Source: Bacteroidota bacterium
Lineage (GTDB): Bacteria > Bacteroidota > Bacteroidia > B-17B0 > Aurantibacillaceae
Length of the DNA: 36,021 bases
Direction: 5' to 3'
Assembly (NCBI GenBank): GCA_023251755.1
Contig: JAHEYF010000043.1
Location: forward strand, 1 to 36,021
The notes under the pieces were generated by a model. That model saw only the letters and a program-made list of their open reading frames with translations. It was not told the origin of the DNA and did no database searches. Shown here one piece after another: positions 25,500-35,300 of the stretch (positions within the stretch are counted from its first letter, which is position 1; the number at the start of each line of letters is the position of its first letter). The position numbers were made by a program, and so were the translations under genes.

Positions 25500-26477
25500 T
25501 TAGTTATTATGGGTTTTGAATTTTTTTACCGCTTCAATTAATTTAGGCACAATGGTAAATGCATCACCAACAATGCCATAGTCTGCCGATTTAAAGAAGG
25601 GGGCTTCCTTGTCGCTGTTGATTACTACAATGGTTTTGCTTCCGTTCACTCCTGCCAAATGTTGTATAGCGCCTGAAATTCCAATGGCAATGTATAAATT
25701 CGGGCGGATGGCAATACCTGTTTGTCCCACATGTTCGTGGTGTGGGCGCCAGTGCATGTCGGCAACCGGTCTCGAACAGGCCGTTGTAGCTCCCAGTTCT
25801 TTGGCTAATTCTTCTACCATGCCCCAGTTTTCAGGGCCTTTTAATCCACGCCCGGCACTTACCACTAAATCAGCTTCGGGCAATGGAACCATTCCGCCGC
25901 TGCTGTTTGATTTTACTTCTTTGACTACAATTTTTGATTTCACGACACTTAAGTCTGCATTAAAATCACTAACAGCAGCATTATTGTCTGCCAGTGTTAC
26001 CGGGAAGGAATTGGGCAACAAAGAAATTATTTTAACGGCTGAATGGATAGTATAAACAGCGCTTGCTTTTCCTGAAAATACATTCTTGCGGACTTCAAGG
26101 GAAGTGCCGTTTACAACCGGGTAATCAATAGCGCCTGCAACAAGGCCTGCTTTTAGTTTTCCTGACAGAACGGGGGCAATGGCTTTGCCCGTAAGGTCGA
26201 AAGAAAACACAACAACTGTTGCAGCCTCAGCTTTTGCAGCCTGTTCAACCACTGCGGCGTATTGCATAGCATCTTTAATGGTGTCGTTTTTTACACTTAA
26301 AATCTTTTTAGCGCCTGCTTTTCCAATTTCTTCTAATTGGGCGGCATCGGCATTAATAGCAAGGGCAGTAATACCTGTGCCAAGCAATTCAGCGATTTTA
26401 GCGCCGTAATTCACGGCTTCAAGAGATGCTTTTTTTACTTTTCCTTTTGCTATTTCGGTGTAGACTAATACAGACAT
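25500..26477 (-). CDS. etfA: electron transfer flavoprotein alpha subunit
   Basis: EtfA binds FAD and, with EtfB, passes electrons from acyl-CoA and other dehydrogenases to the membrane ETF-quinone oxidoreductase. The C-terminal FAD domain is clear: SAGRGLKGPENWGMVEELA, then ACSRPVADMHWRPHHEHVGQ, TGIAIRPNLYIAIGISGAIQ and HLAGV, with the typical SRPVAD/GQTG flavin contacts. Length 325 is normal. It is the second gene of an operon: etfB ends 25 bases upstream and the bifunctional nuclease starts 37 bases downstream. The start ATG is unambiguous. Confidence 0.96.
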   Translation of the reverse strand: MSVLVYTEIAKGKVKKASLEAVNYGAKIAELLGTGITALAINADAAQLEEIGKAGAKKILSVKNDTIKDAMQYAAVVEQAAKAEAATVVVFSFDLTGKAIAPVLSGKLKAGLVAGAIDYPVVNGTSLEVRKNVFSGKASAVYTIHSAVKIISLLPNSFPVTLADNNAAVSDFNADLSVVKSKIVVKEVKSNSSGGMVPLPEADLVVSAGRGLKGPENWGMVEELAKELGATTACSRPVADMHWRPHHEHVGQTGIAIRPNLYIAIGISGAIQHLAGVNGSKTIVVINSDKEAPFFKSADYGIVGDAFTIVPKLIEAVKKFKTHNN

Positions 26478-26502
26478 TTTTTTAATTTAAAGGTGTAAAT
26501 AA

Positions 26503-27246
26503 TTAAATTACTTTGGCTTCGGTGTGCAACAGACTTACTAAGTCTTCCATTTTTTCTGCATCAATAAATTTGCAATCCACGCGGCCTTTTGAAAGGGTGT
26601 AGGACTTTACAGAAGTCATTTTTTCTCCGCCCGTAGCTTCAACAACAGTAATGGGCTTGGTACGTGCGGCCATAATTCCCCGCATATTGGGGATGCGTTG
26701 TTCGGCCATTCCTTTTGAGCAGGAAATCACTAAGGGCAATTCACAGTCTATTACCTGTGTTCCACCATCAATATCCTGTTCAACAGTGGCTGTATTTCCG
26801 TTCAGTTCTAATTTTGCAGCAAGCGATATAAATGGGATGTCTGTTAGTCCGGCAATAATACCGCCAACAGATGAACCGTTGTAATTAATGGTTTCTTTAC
26901 CTACCAAAATCAAAGCGTAATCATTTGCTTTGGCATAAGTGGCAATTTGTTCGGCCACAAAATACGCATCGGCTCCTTCGGCATTTACCCTCACTGCATC
27001 ATCGGCTCCAAGTGCAAGCCCTTTTCTGATGGTGGCTTCGCTATCGGTTAAGCCCACATGGAACAAAGTAACCGTCGTGGCTTTCCCTGTTTCTTTTAAT
27101 TCGAGGGCGCGCACCAAGGCGTACCATTCATCGTAGGGGTTAATAATAAACTGAACGCCGGCGTTGTTGAACTCCGTATCGTTGTTTACAAAAGCAATTT
27201 TTGTTGTTGTGTCCGGTACATTGCTTATCGCGACTAAAATCTTCAT
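26503..27246 (-). CDS. etfB: electron transfer flavoprotein beta subunit
   Basis: EtfB forms the heterodimer with EtfA and holds the AMP. From ATG at 27246 it has 247 residues starting MKILVAISNVPDTTTKIAFV, with INPYDEWYALVRALELKE, LALGADDAVRVNAEGAD, LILVGKETINYNGSSVGGII and the closing region RGIMAARTKPITVVE. An upstream in-frame ATG at 27297 would add 17 residues, but it lies in the minus-33 element of the operon promoter, so transcripts would not contain it. It is the first gene of the etfB-etfA-bifunctional nuclease operon and divergent from the pyruvate dehydrogenase gene. Confidence 0.96.
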   Translation of the reverse strand: MKILVAISNVPDTTTKIAFVNNDTEFNNAGVQFIINPYDEWYALVRALELKETGKATTVTLFHVGLTDSEATIRKGLALGADDAVRVNAEGADAYFVAEQIATYAKANDYALILVGKETINYNGSSVGGIIAGLTDIPFISLAAKLELNGNTATVEQDIDGGTQVIDCELPLVISCSKGMAEQRIPNMRGIMAARTKPITVVEATGGEKMTSVKSYTLSKGRVDCKFIDAEKMEDLVSLLHTEAKVI

Positions 27247-27267
27247 GGGTAAAAAGTATAAGGTTCG

Positions 27268-27299
27268 CAAAAATATACAAAAACAATGCTTATACAAAA
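27268..27299 (-). promoter_or_regulatory. Bacteroidota-type promoter of the etf operon
   Basis: On the minus strand, TTTTG (27295-27299 on the plus strand as CAAAA) is followed after exactly 19 bases by TATTTTTG (27268-27275), an exact match to TAnnTTTG. This is the known minus-33/minus-7 arrangement of the primary sigma factor in this phylum. Transcription would begin near 27261, leaving a leader of about 15 bases before the etfB ATG. Confidence 0.65.
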
Positions 27300-27320
27300 T
27301 TATTTGATTAGCTGATATGC

Positions 27321-27484
27321 TGATTAGCTGATGTGATGATTAGAAATAGGTAAATAAAACCCTGGCAGGTCAAGCGTCAGGTTACTTTCAAGACATAGAA
27401 ATTCCACCATGAGCTAATTATCAATGTCTATCCGGTTTTCATTTACCTAACTCTCCCATCAGCCAATCATCACATCAGCTAATT
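27321..27484. repeat. nested imperfect inverted repeat (MITE-like) between etfB and pdhB
   Basis: Outer arms at 27322-27343 and 27463-27484 pair at 20 of 22 positions (core GCTGATGTGATGATT). Inside them, AGGTAAATAAAACC (27349-27362) pairs with GGTTTTCATTTACCT (27434-27448) with one extra base, and AGACAT with ATGTCT further in. The element is about 164 bases and carries no open frame. It ends about 35 bases before the pdhB minus-7 box. It could be a small non-coding repeat element or a structured RNA. Confidence 0.68.
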
Positions 27485-27518
27485 AGCTAATCCTGTAGCT
27501 GTATTTCAGGAAAAAAAC

Positions 27519-27526
27519 TATTTTTG
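27519..27526 (+). promoter_or_regulatory. minus-7 box of the probable pdhB promoter
   Basis: TATTTTTG exactly fits TAnnTTTG and sits 18 bases before the ATG at 27545, giving a leader of about 12 bases. The minus-33 element is poor (only CTG-type matches upstream). The box makes the longer frame starting at 27524 unlikely. Confidence 0.45.
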
Positions 27527-27544
27527 TACTTCAAATCGAAATTT

Positions 27545-28528
27545 ATGAAAACAGTAGAATTCCGTGAAGCCCTGCGTGAAGCCATGAATGAAGAAATGCG
27601 CCGTGATGAACGGGTGTTTTTAATGGGGGAAGAAGTGGCTGAATACAATGGTGCATACAAGGTGAGCAAAGGCATGCTTGCTGAGTTTGGCGCCAAACGT
27701 GTAATTGATACACCCATTGCTGAACTTGGTTTTGCTGGTATCGGAGTAGGAGCAGCTATGAATGGTTTGCGCCCCATTATCGAATTTATGACTTTTAACT
27801 TTTCTTTAGTAGCCATTGACCAGGTAATTAATTCGGCGGCTAAAATGATGAGCATGAGCGGGGGACAATACTCCGTTCCTATTGTTTTCAGGGGGCCTAC
27901 AGCAAGTGCCGGCATGTTAAGTTCACAACATTCGCAGGCTTTTGAAAACTGGTACGCCAACTGCCCGGGCCTGAAAGTGGTTGTTCCGTCCAATCCTTAC
28001 GATGCCAAAGGATTGTTGAAAGCTTCTATCCGTGACAATGACCCGGTTATTTTTATGGAAAGTGAGCAAATGTATGGCGATAAAGGGGAGATTCCGGAAG
28101 GAGAATATATATTGCCCATTGGTGTTGCCGATATTAAAAAACAGGGAAGCGATGTAAGCATTGCTACTTTCGGAAAAATTACCAAAGTGGCCTTAAAAGC
28201 TGCAGAAGAATTGGAAAAAGAAGGAATAAGTGTGGAGGTTATTGATTTACGTACTGTAAGGCCGATTGATTACAATACAATTGTAAACTCTGTTAAAAAA
28301 ACCAACAGATTAGTGGTGGTTGAAGAGGCCTGGCCTTTGGCGAGCATCTCAAGTGAAATAGCTTACATGGTTCAGAAAGATGCCTTTGATTATTTAGATG
28401 CGCCCATCCGGCGAATTACAGCCGCAGACGTCCCTTTGCCTTATGCGCCAACCTTGATTGAAGTTTCATTGCCCAATGTGAGCCGTGTGGTGAAAGCGGT
28501 GAAGGATGTGATGTACCAGGCGGTTTAG
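27545..28528 (+). CDS. pdhB: pyruvate dehydrogenase (acetyl-transferring) E1 component, beta subunit
   Basis: This subunit of thiamine-diphosphate-dependent E1 works with E1 alpha to decarboxylate pyruvate. From ATG at 27545 it has 327 residues: REALREAMNEEMRRDERVFL, GEEVAEYNGAYKVSKGML, IDTPIAELGFAGIGVGAAM, PIVFRGPTASAGMLSSQHSQ, FENWYANCPGLKVVVPSNPY and the C-terminal transketolase-type region VSIATFGKITKVALKAAEEL. The E1 beta signatures favour pyruvate over branched-chain 2-oxoacids, but I cannot exclude the latter absolutely. The alpha subunit and E2/E3 are not adjacent; separated pdhB genes occur in Bacteroidota. A seven-residue-longer start at 27524 is disfavoured by the promoter box. It converges on the NUDIX gene. 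Confidence 0.93.
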   Translation: MKTVEFREALREAMNEEMRRDERVFLMGEEVAEYNGAYKVSKGMLAEFGAKRVIDTPIAELGFAGIGVGAAMNGLRPIIEFMTFNFSLVAIDQVINSAAKMMSMSGGQYSVPIVFRGPTASAGMLSSQHSQAFENWYANCPGLKVVVPSNPYDAKGLLKASIRDNDPVIFMESEQMYGDKGEIPEGEYILPIGVADIKKQGSDVSIATFGKITKVALKAAEELEKEGISVEVIDLRTVRPIDYNTIVNSVKKTNRLVVVEEAWPLASISSEIAYMVQKDAFDYLDAPIRRITAADVPLPYAPTLIEVSLPNVSRVVKAVKDVMYQAV

Positions 28529-28530
28529 TA

Positions 28531-28602
28531 GTTTATTCGTTCAATAGTTTACTCGTTCTTTCGTTAGTTGAGCCTAACAAAAGAACGGATAAACGAATAA
28601 AC
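28531..28602. repeat. two-tier inverted repeat between pdhB and NUDIX gene ends
   Basis: The outer arms GTTTATTCGTT (28531-28541) and AACGAATAAAC (28592-28602) are perfect complements. The inner arms CGTTCTTTCGTTAG (28554-28567) and CTAACAAAAGAACG (28574-28587) pair at 13 of 14 positions around a six-base loop. It lies between convergent gene ends and may act as a bidirectional transcript-end structure. It is built of short repeated words (GTTCxTTCGTT) like other intergenic repeats here. Confidence 0.65.
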
Positions 28603-28614
28603 AAAGGAACGAAA

Positions 28615-29178
28615 CTAAAGAAGACCATTATCTAACATATGTTTGACTTTAAAAATCGCGGCCACCGACATGGCGTCTGTAATTTTTCCTTCCATGCACC
28701 AGTTGAAGACCTCGTTGATGTGCATTTTTTTTACCTGCAACACTTCACTTTCTTCGGGTTCCGAATCTTCAAAAACTAAGTTCCGCCCAACGAAAATAAT
28801 CGCTAATTCATCGGTGGCTGAGTTGCTTAAATGCATTCGCATTATTTCCTGGTAGTCTTTTGCAACAATACCGGTTTCTTCTTTTAGTTCACGTCTGGCA
28901 GACTCAAGAGGGTCCATTTCCGGTTGACCACCCCCTTCACAAATTTCCCAACTGTAATTATTTGTCGGGTACCGATATTGCCCGACCAACCAGGTGTTGT
29001 TGTGCTCGTCCAGCGGAACCACGCCAATAGCAAGGTTTTTAAAATGAACCACACTGTATATCGCATCGTTCCCTGCCGGGTTGATGACATCGCTTTTATT
29101 TACTTTTATCCAGGCAGACTCATATACAAGCTCGGTGGTTTTTGTCAGCCAGGGATTTTTTTCAAGGGCAGGGTTCAT
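28615..29178 (-). CDS. NUDIX hydrolase, ADP-ribose pyrophosphatase-like
   Basis: This 187-residue protein cleaves a nucleoside diphosphate linked to another group; ADP-ribose is the usual substrate of this subgroup. The NUDIX box is GGGQPEMDPLESARR followed by ELKEETGI, with the REL and EExG metal-binding glutamates in place. Upstream WLVGQYRYPTNNYSWEICEG is typical of the ADPRase type. The start is placed at ATG 29178; a longer frame uses a TTG at 29196. It is convergent with pdhB and divergent from the giant adhesin gene. Cytoplasmic. The exact substrate is not proven by sequence. Confidence 0.9.
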   Translation of the reverse strand: MNPALEKNPWLTKTTELVYESAWIKVNKSDVINPAGNDAIYSVVHFKNLAIGVVPLDEHNNTWLVGQYRYPTNNYSWEICEGGGQPEMDPLESARRELKEETGIVAKDYQEIMRMHLSNSATDELAIIFVGRNLVFEDSEPEESEVLQVKKMHINEVFNWCMEGKITDAMSVAAIFKVKHMLDNGLL

Positions 29179-29224
29179 ACATTTTATTTTGAGCAATAAA
29201 TTTCCGAAAAAATTTCTATCAACA

Positions 29225-29252
29225 TTGCATGGTGGATAAAACTATTATTTTG
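29225..29252 (+). promoter_or_regulatory. weak promoter candidate for the giant adhesin gene
   Basis: TTG (29225-29227) is followed after 17 bases by TTATTTTG (29245-29252), which matches TAnnTTTG with one mismatch. The spacing is slightly short, so support is modest. It would give a leader of about 50 bases before the ATG at 29311. I saw no strong ribosome-binding site, which is usual in this phylum. Confidence 0.28.
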
Positions 29253-29310
29253 CAAATATGGTAACAAAAAATTAAGTACATTCGTATGAAGCAGTTAATA
29301 TGTTAATTAT

Positions 29311-32300
29311 ATGTTAATAACAATACCCTTGAGGAGATTTTTACTTAGTTTAACATTTCTCTTATCCCTTTTCGGCGTTATGCATGCCGAAAAATTATTT
29401 TGGGTAGGAGGTTCAGGAAACTTTAACGATCCTGCACACTGGTCGCTTACAAGCGGTGGCCTGGGCGGGGTTAAAACGCCTGGTCTGACAGACGACCTTG
29501 TTTTTGATGAACATTCATTCCGGAGCCGTACGCTGATTACAATTGTTGGCGGTGCCCAATCACACAGTGTAACTTTTGCCGAAAGAACCCGTCCTGTAAT
29601 TTTTCAGGGAACAAACAATGAAAAATGGATTGTTAGCGGTTCTTTTAAACTGAACCCGGATGTAAGATTTGATTTTTCAGGCGGCCTTTATTTTAAATCG
29701 GATGAAACCAATGAAGTTTTCTTTTCGACTCCTGAAATTAAAAGCAATATTTATTTTGAAGGAAATGGTACCTGGAACCTGAGTCCATTTAAAACAAGCC
29801 CTACAACTGAAGTACACCTGGTAAAAGGGAATATTACTGCAAATGAGGGTGGTTTATTTCTGGGAAGTTTAATTGCCAACCAGGGTGCTGTTAATTTAAG
29901 ACTGAATGGAACTATATTAAGTATACAGGACAGGTTAATTTTAGGAAGCAATGTAAACCTGCAACAAACAGGTGCTTATGTGCAGGCCAATATAAACGAT
30001 GCTGCCCGTTATCAGATGAATAACAGCGGGGCAGGTGTCGACAACGCAAAAATAGTACCATTGGCCTGTACTTTTACTACGACAAGTGTAACCAATCCTT
30101 CCTGTAACGGGGTTTGTGATGGTACTGTAGTGATAAGTTTACCAGCAGTTTGTGGAGCAGGGCCTCCTTATAAAGCAGTGTGGTCGGGTGGTTCCTGTAC
30201 CCTTCCGGCTACGGCTGCGGGACTAATGCCGCCCACGTATACCCAAACCCTGGTTTGTGGTTGTGCAACAAATTACACCATTGCCTTTTATGATGCCGCG
30301 AATGCCTTAAAGGGTTTTGCAACGGCAACTGTAACTGCACCGGGTCCTATTGTTACCGATTACACCACCACCTCACCAACCTGTAACGGGGATTGCGACG
30401 GGATCATAGACGCCGTAATTTTTGGTGGAAATCCTCCTTATACCGTTGATTGGGGCAACGGACAAGTAGATGCCGGTAATGCAGGTATTGATCAATTGGC
30501 GGGCTTGTGTGTGACCGGCACCAGTGATACTTATACGGTAACGGTTACCGATGCCAGTGGTTGTACGGCGTCGGACAACCCGGTGATTACCCAGCCCGAT
30601 GTATTAGCGGCCAACGGAAGCTCAACCAATGTCACCTGTTTTGGTTTAAGCGATGGAACAGCCACTGTTGCAGCAACAGGAGGTACAACGCCTTATACTT
30701 ACGAATGGGATTCCAATCCGGGTTTAACTGCGGCTTCTATAAATACATTGAGTGCCCCCAGTACACATACCTGTGTAGTAACTGATGCCAATGGGTGTAC
30801 AGATACTTACACTGTTAACATTACCCAACCGGCTGATATTACGTATTCTACTTCCAGTTCATCTCCTTTAAACTGTGCCGATGTATGCGATGGTACAGCA
30901 ACTGTAAGTGGAATTGCAGGTGGTACCGGTGCTTATTCATATTCCTGGTCACCGGCTCCCGGCTCATTCTCCTCTTTAGCAACAAGCAGTGTGGCCTCAA
31001 GTGTTTGTCCGGTTAATTACACCTGTACTATTACTGATATTGTGGGTTGTACTAAAGATGCGACTTTTGTTTTAACCTCTCCTGCTTTATTAGTGGCGGG
31101 TGCAGCAGTAACCAATGCCAGTTGTAACGGCGGCAACAACGGAGCTTTAACAGGAGCTGCTGCGGGAGGAACTGTGGCTTATACTTATAATTGGTACAAA
31201 ACTTCTGCCCCTCCGGCTGCACCCTCTTTTACGGGTACACCTTATACCAGTTTAACAGCCGGTACTTATACATTGGTAGTGGTCGATTCAAAGGGTTGTA
31301 ACGATACCACAACTGTTGTTGTAGCCCAGCCTTCAACCATTACTATTACTTTAACCGGCACCAACCCCACCTGTTTTGGCTCGGCCAATGGCCAGGTGTC
31401 TGCGGTTGTTGCAGGTGGTACAGGGGCCTATACTTATAGCTGGTTGCCGGCGGGCTTTACCGGAAATGGCACCAGTACCTATTCGGCACTTCCAGCGGGT
31501 ACCTATACTCTGAACATTACAGATGCCAATGGTTGTACCCAGACTGCGAATGTGACTTTAAGCAACCCAACGGATATTACAGCCAATGTAACAGTAACTA
31601 ATCCAAGCTGTAACGCGGTTTGTGATGGTTCGGCCATAGCCGCACCTACCGGCGGTGCTTTTGGAGCGCCTTACACTTATTTATGGGCCTGTAACGGAGC
31701 TACCATTGATAACATCAGCGGACAATGCGGAGCCACCTCCTGTAATGTAACCATTACCGATGTGGGCGGTTGTACGAAAACAGCTACAGCTACTTTTACG
31801 GCTCCTGCTGCAATTACTTATGTACAAACACAAACCAATTTAACCTGTTTTGATGTTTGCAATGGTGTAGCCACCGTTTCAACCATTGCCGGTGGTACTA
31901 CGCCTTATGCATTTGCATGGACAACAGCCGGTTCAGTTGGTGCACCTACCAATACCCTCACAAGTTCATCGGTAAGCAGTATATGCAGCAGTACATACAC
32001 CTGTACCATCACCGACGCGCACGGTTGTACCGCAGCACCAAATTTCACCATCACCAGTCCCGCTTTATTGGTAGCTTCTATTGCCACCACCAATCCCTTG
32101 TGTAATACAGGCGCCACTGGTCAGTTGTTAGGTTCAAGTGTGGGAGGTACCGGGGCAATTACCTACAACTGGTACAATTCGGCCCAGCCGGTTGCAGGTG
32201 CAGCAGCATCCACCTCAAATCCTTATACTTCATTAAATTCAGGTAATTATACTTTAGTAGCTGTTGATGCCAGTGGCTGTAATGATACCATCAGTGCCAC

Positions 32301-35300
32301 CTTAACCAAACCTTCGGCTATTACCATTACTTTAACCGGCACCAACCCCACCTGTTTTGGTTCAACTAACGGACAAATATCTGCTGTTGTAGCAGGAGGT
32401 ACAGGGGCTTATACCTACGACTGGTCGGCCAATGGCTTTACCGGCGATGGTACTGCTACCTATTCAGCTCTGCCAGCAGGAACTTATACTTTAGACATTA
32501 CCGATGCCAATGGTTGTACCAAATCAGCCAATGCCACCATTACCAATCCATCGGACATTACACCCAACCTGACTGTTGTGAACCCTACCTGTAACGGAGC
32601 CTGTAACGGTACCGCGGTGGTTGCGCCAACGGGCGGCGGTGGCGGATTGTCTTACACTTACTTATGGGCTTGTAACGGAGCCACCACCAGTAATATCGGC
32701 GGACAATGTGCAGGTACCTGCGATGTAACCATTACGGATAACATTGGTTGCACCAAAACCACAACGGCCACATTTACTGCACCCAATTTATTAACAGTAA
32801 GCATTGCAAACACGGCCATCACTTGTCCGGGCGGTAGCAATTCCAACCTTACTACAACAGTTACCGGTGGAACGGCAACGTATACCTATCAATGGTCGGG
32901 CAGCTCAGTAGCTACTACTGCTAACTTAACCAATATGGGGGCTGGCTCCTATACGGTTGTGGTAACCGATTCAAAAGGTTGTACGGCAACGGCTAACGTA
33001 ACCATTACCGCCCCGGCGGTAATTACAATAACCCCTACTGCAACTAACCCTTTATGTAATGCATCGTGCACAGGTACTATTACCACTGTGGTTGCAGGGG
33101 GTACAGCAGGTTATACTTATTCCTGGGCTCCAACAGGACAAACAACAGCCAATATTGCCGGTTTATGTGCAAGTATTACCTACACCTTAACCGTTACCGA
33201 CGCCAATGGTTGTACTCAAACATCCAACAGTACCCTTACTTACCCCCCTGCATTAACCGCAGTTGCCAGTGCAACACCGGTAAGCTGTTCGGGAGGAAAC
33301 AACGGAACCGCCTCGGTTGTAGCAGGTGGCGGAACCCCTGGATATACTTATTCCTGGCTGGCACTTGGTGGTGCCGGGGCAGCAACGGCAAGTTACACCA
33401 TTTTAACTGCGGCAATTTATACAGTTACTGTTACGGATGCCAACGGTTGTACCAAAACAGCCACCGCAACTGTTTCGCAGCCTACAGCTTTAACCATTAC
33501 AGTGGGTAGCATTGTTTCGGCCTGTAATATTTGCAACGGATCAGCTGTATTAAGCTCTTCGGGAGGTACAGGTGCAGTTACCTTTAGTGTGGACGGTGGT
33601 GCTTTTAGCGCTACCACCAATCTAACCAATCTTTGTGCGGGTTTACACACCGTAGATGCGTTGGATGCCAATGGTTGTCTCTCTTCCTCTACCTTTACAG
33701 TTCCGCAATTAATTACTTTAGACATTACAACAGCCAACACTGTTTTAACCTGTAACGCCAGTTGTGACGGATCGGCTACAGCCAACGTGACCGGGAATAC
33801 GGGCGCGATTACTTACGACTGGGAACCAACCACTCAAAGTACACAAACAGCAACGGCTTTATGTGCAGGTACACATACCATTACAGTAACCGATGCAGGA
33901 ACCGGTTGTTTTGTGATTGATTCCATTACATTTACTGCCCCGCCTGTGTTTACTGCCCCGTCAACGGGTTCAACAGTCACCTGTTTTGGCGATTGCGACG
34001 GATCAGTTTCCGTGGCTCCTGCCGGAGGTGTTGCACCCTATACAGTTACCTGGTCAAATGGTGATGCAGGTAACAGTAGTACTAACCTTTGTCCTGCTAC
34101 CTATACTGCCACCGTTTCCGATGCCAATGGTTGTGTGATCAGCCCTGATCCTACAGCCACGGTTTCAGCTTTAACAAGTTTTGCTGCCACAACGGTTAGT
34201 ACCACCCTGCCTTCTACCTGTCTTTCTGCGGATGGAAGCATTACCATTACACCCGGGGGAGGTACGGCTCCTTATACCCATTTGTGGAATACGGCTGCTA
34301 CAACCGCAACAATTAATGGCCTTGCCTCTGGAATATATATAGATGTAGTAACAGATGCCAATGGTTGTGACACTACTATTACCGTTGGTTTAAGCGACCC
34401 TACAGGGGCTACAACCACGCACACCAATACAAACAATGCCTGTTTTGGCGATTGTACAGCAAGTGCAACAGTTACCGTAACCGCCGGCACAGCCCCGTTT
34501 ACTATCACGTGGCCGGGCAATGCCCCTGTTGTTGGCCTGACCATCACTGTGAATGCACTTTGTGCAAATGTTTACCCCGCTCAGGTTGATGATGGAAACG
34601 GCTGTACGGTGTTTGAAACAGTTACTGTTACCGAACCTTCAACAGTTACCGCCAACCAGGTGATTACCGATGTGACCTGTAACGGCGGAACTACCGGCTC
34701 CATCGTTTTAACCCCAACAGGTGGAACGGGTCCGTATACCTATACCATTAACGGTGTTGCAGACGACAACAACATGACCGGATTAGCTGCAGGAGCTTAT
34801 ACCATTGTTATCACCGATGCTAATTTATGTACTTATACATTCAACTATACGGTTAATGAACCTGCCCTGTTAACGGTAACAGCTTCGGCCACCAACATTA
34901 CCTGTGCCGGGCCCAATACCGGAACCGCTTCAGTGGTGGTGGGTGGCGGAACCCTGCCTTATGTTTATTCCTGGTCAAACGGAGGTGTAACCACTTCTAT
35001 TATTAATATCCCTGTTGGAACCTATACCATTGATGTAACGGATGGAAACGGCTGTACAGGGCAATCAACGGCAACAGTTGGCCAAAACGCTGTACTGGCA
35101 CCCGGCTTTGCACAAACCAATAACCTGTGTAACACCGGTTGTACAGGAACAGCCAGCTTTACTCCAACAGGTGGTGACGGCTCCTATACTTATTTATGGA
35201 ACTCTACCGGCAACCCGACTACCTCCAGCGTAAACAGTTTATGCCCGGGCAATTACCGGGGTATTGTGTACGATGGCAACGGTTGTTCCGATACTACTGA

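Noticed and set aside
25609-26055. 148-codon plus-strand frame opposite etfA
   Set aside because: It is antisense to the conserved FAD-binding region of etfA and shows no domain.
33066-33509. 147-codon frame, and many others, inside the adhesin gene
   Set aside because: They are alternate-frame readings of the repetitive SprB modules, rich in Tyr, Cys and His, with no independent support.
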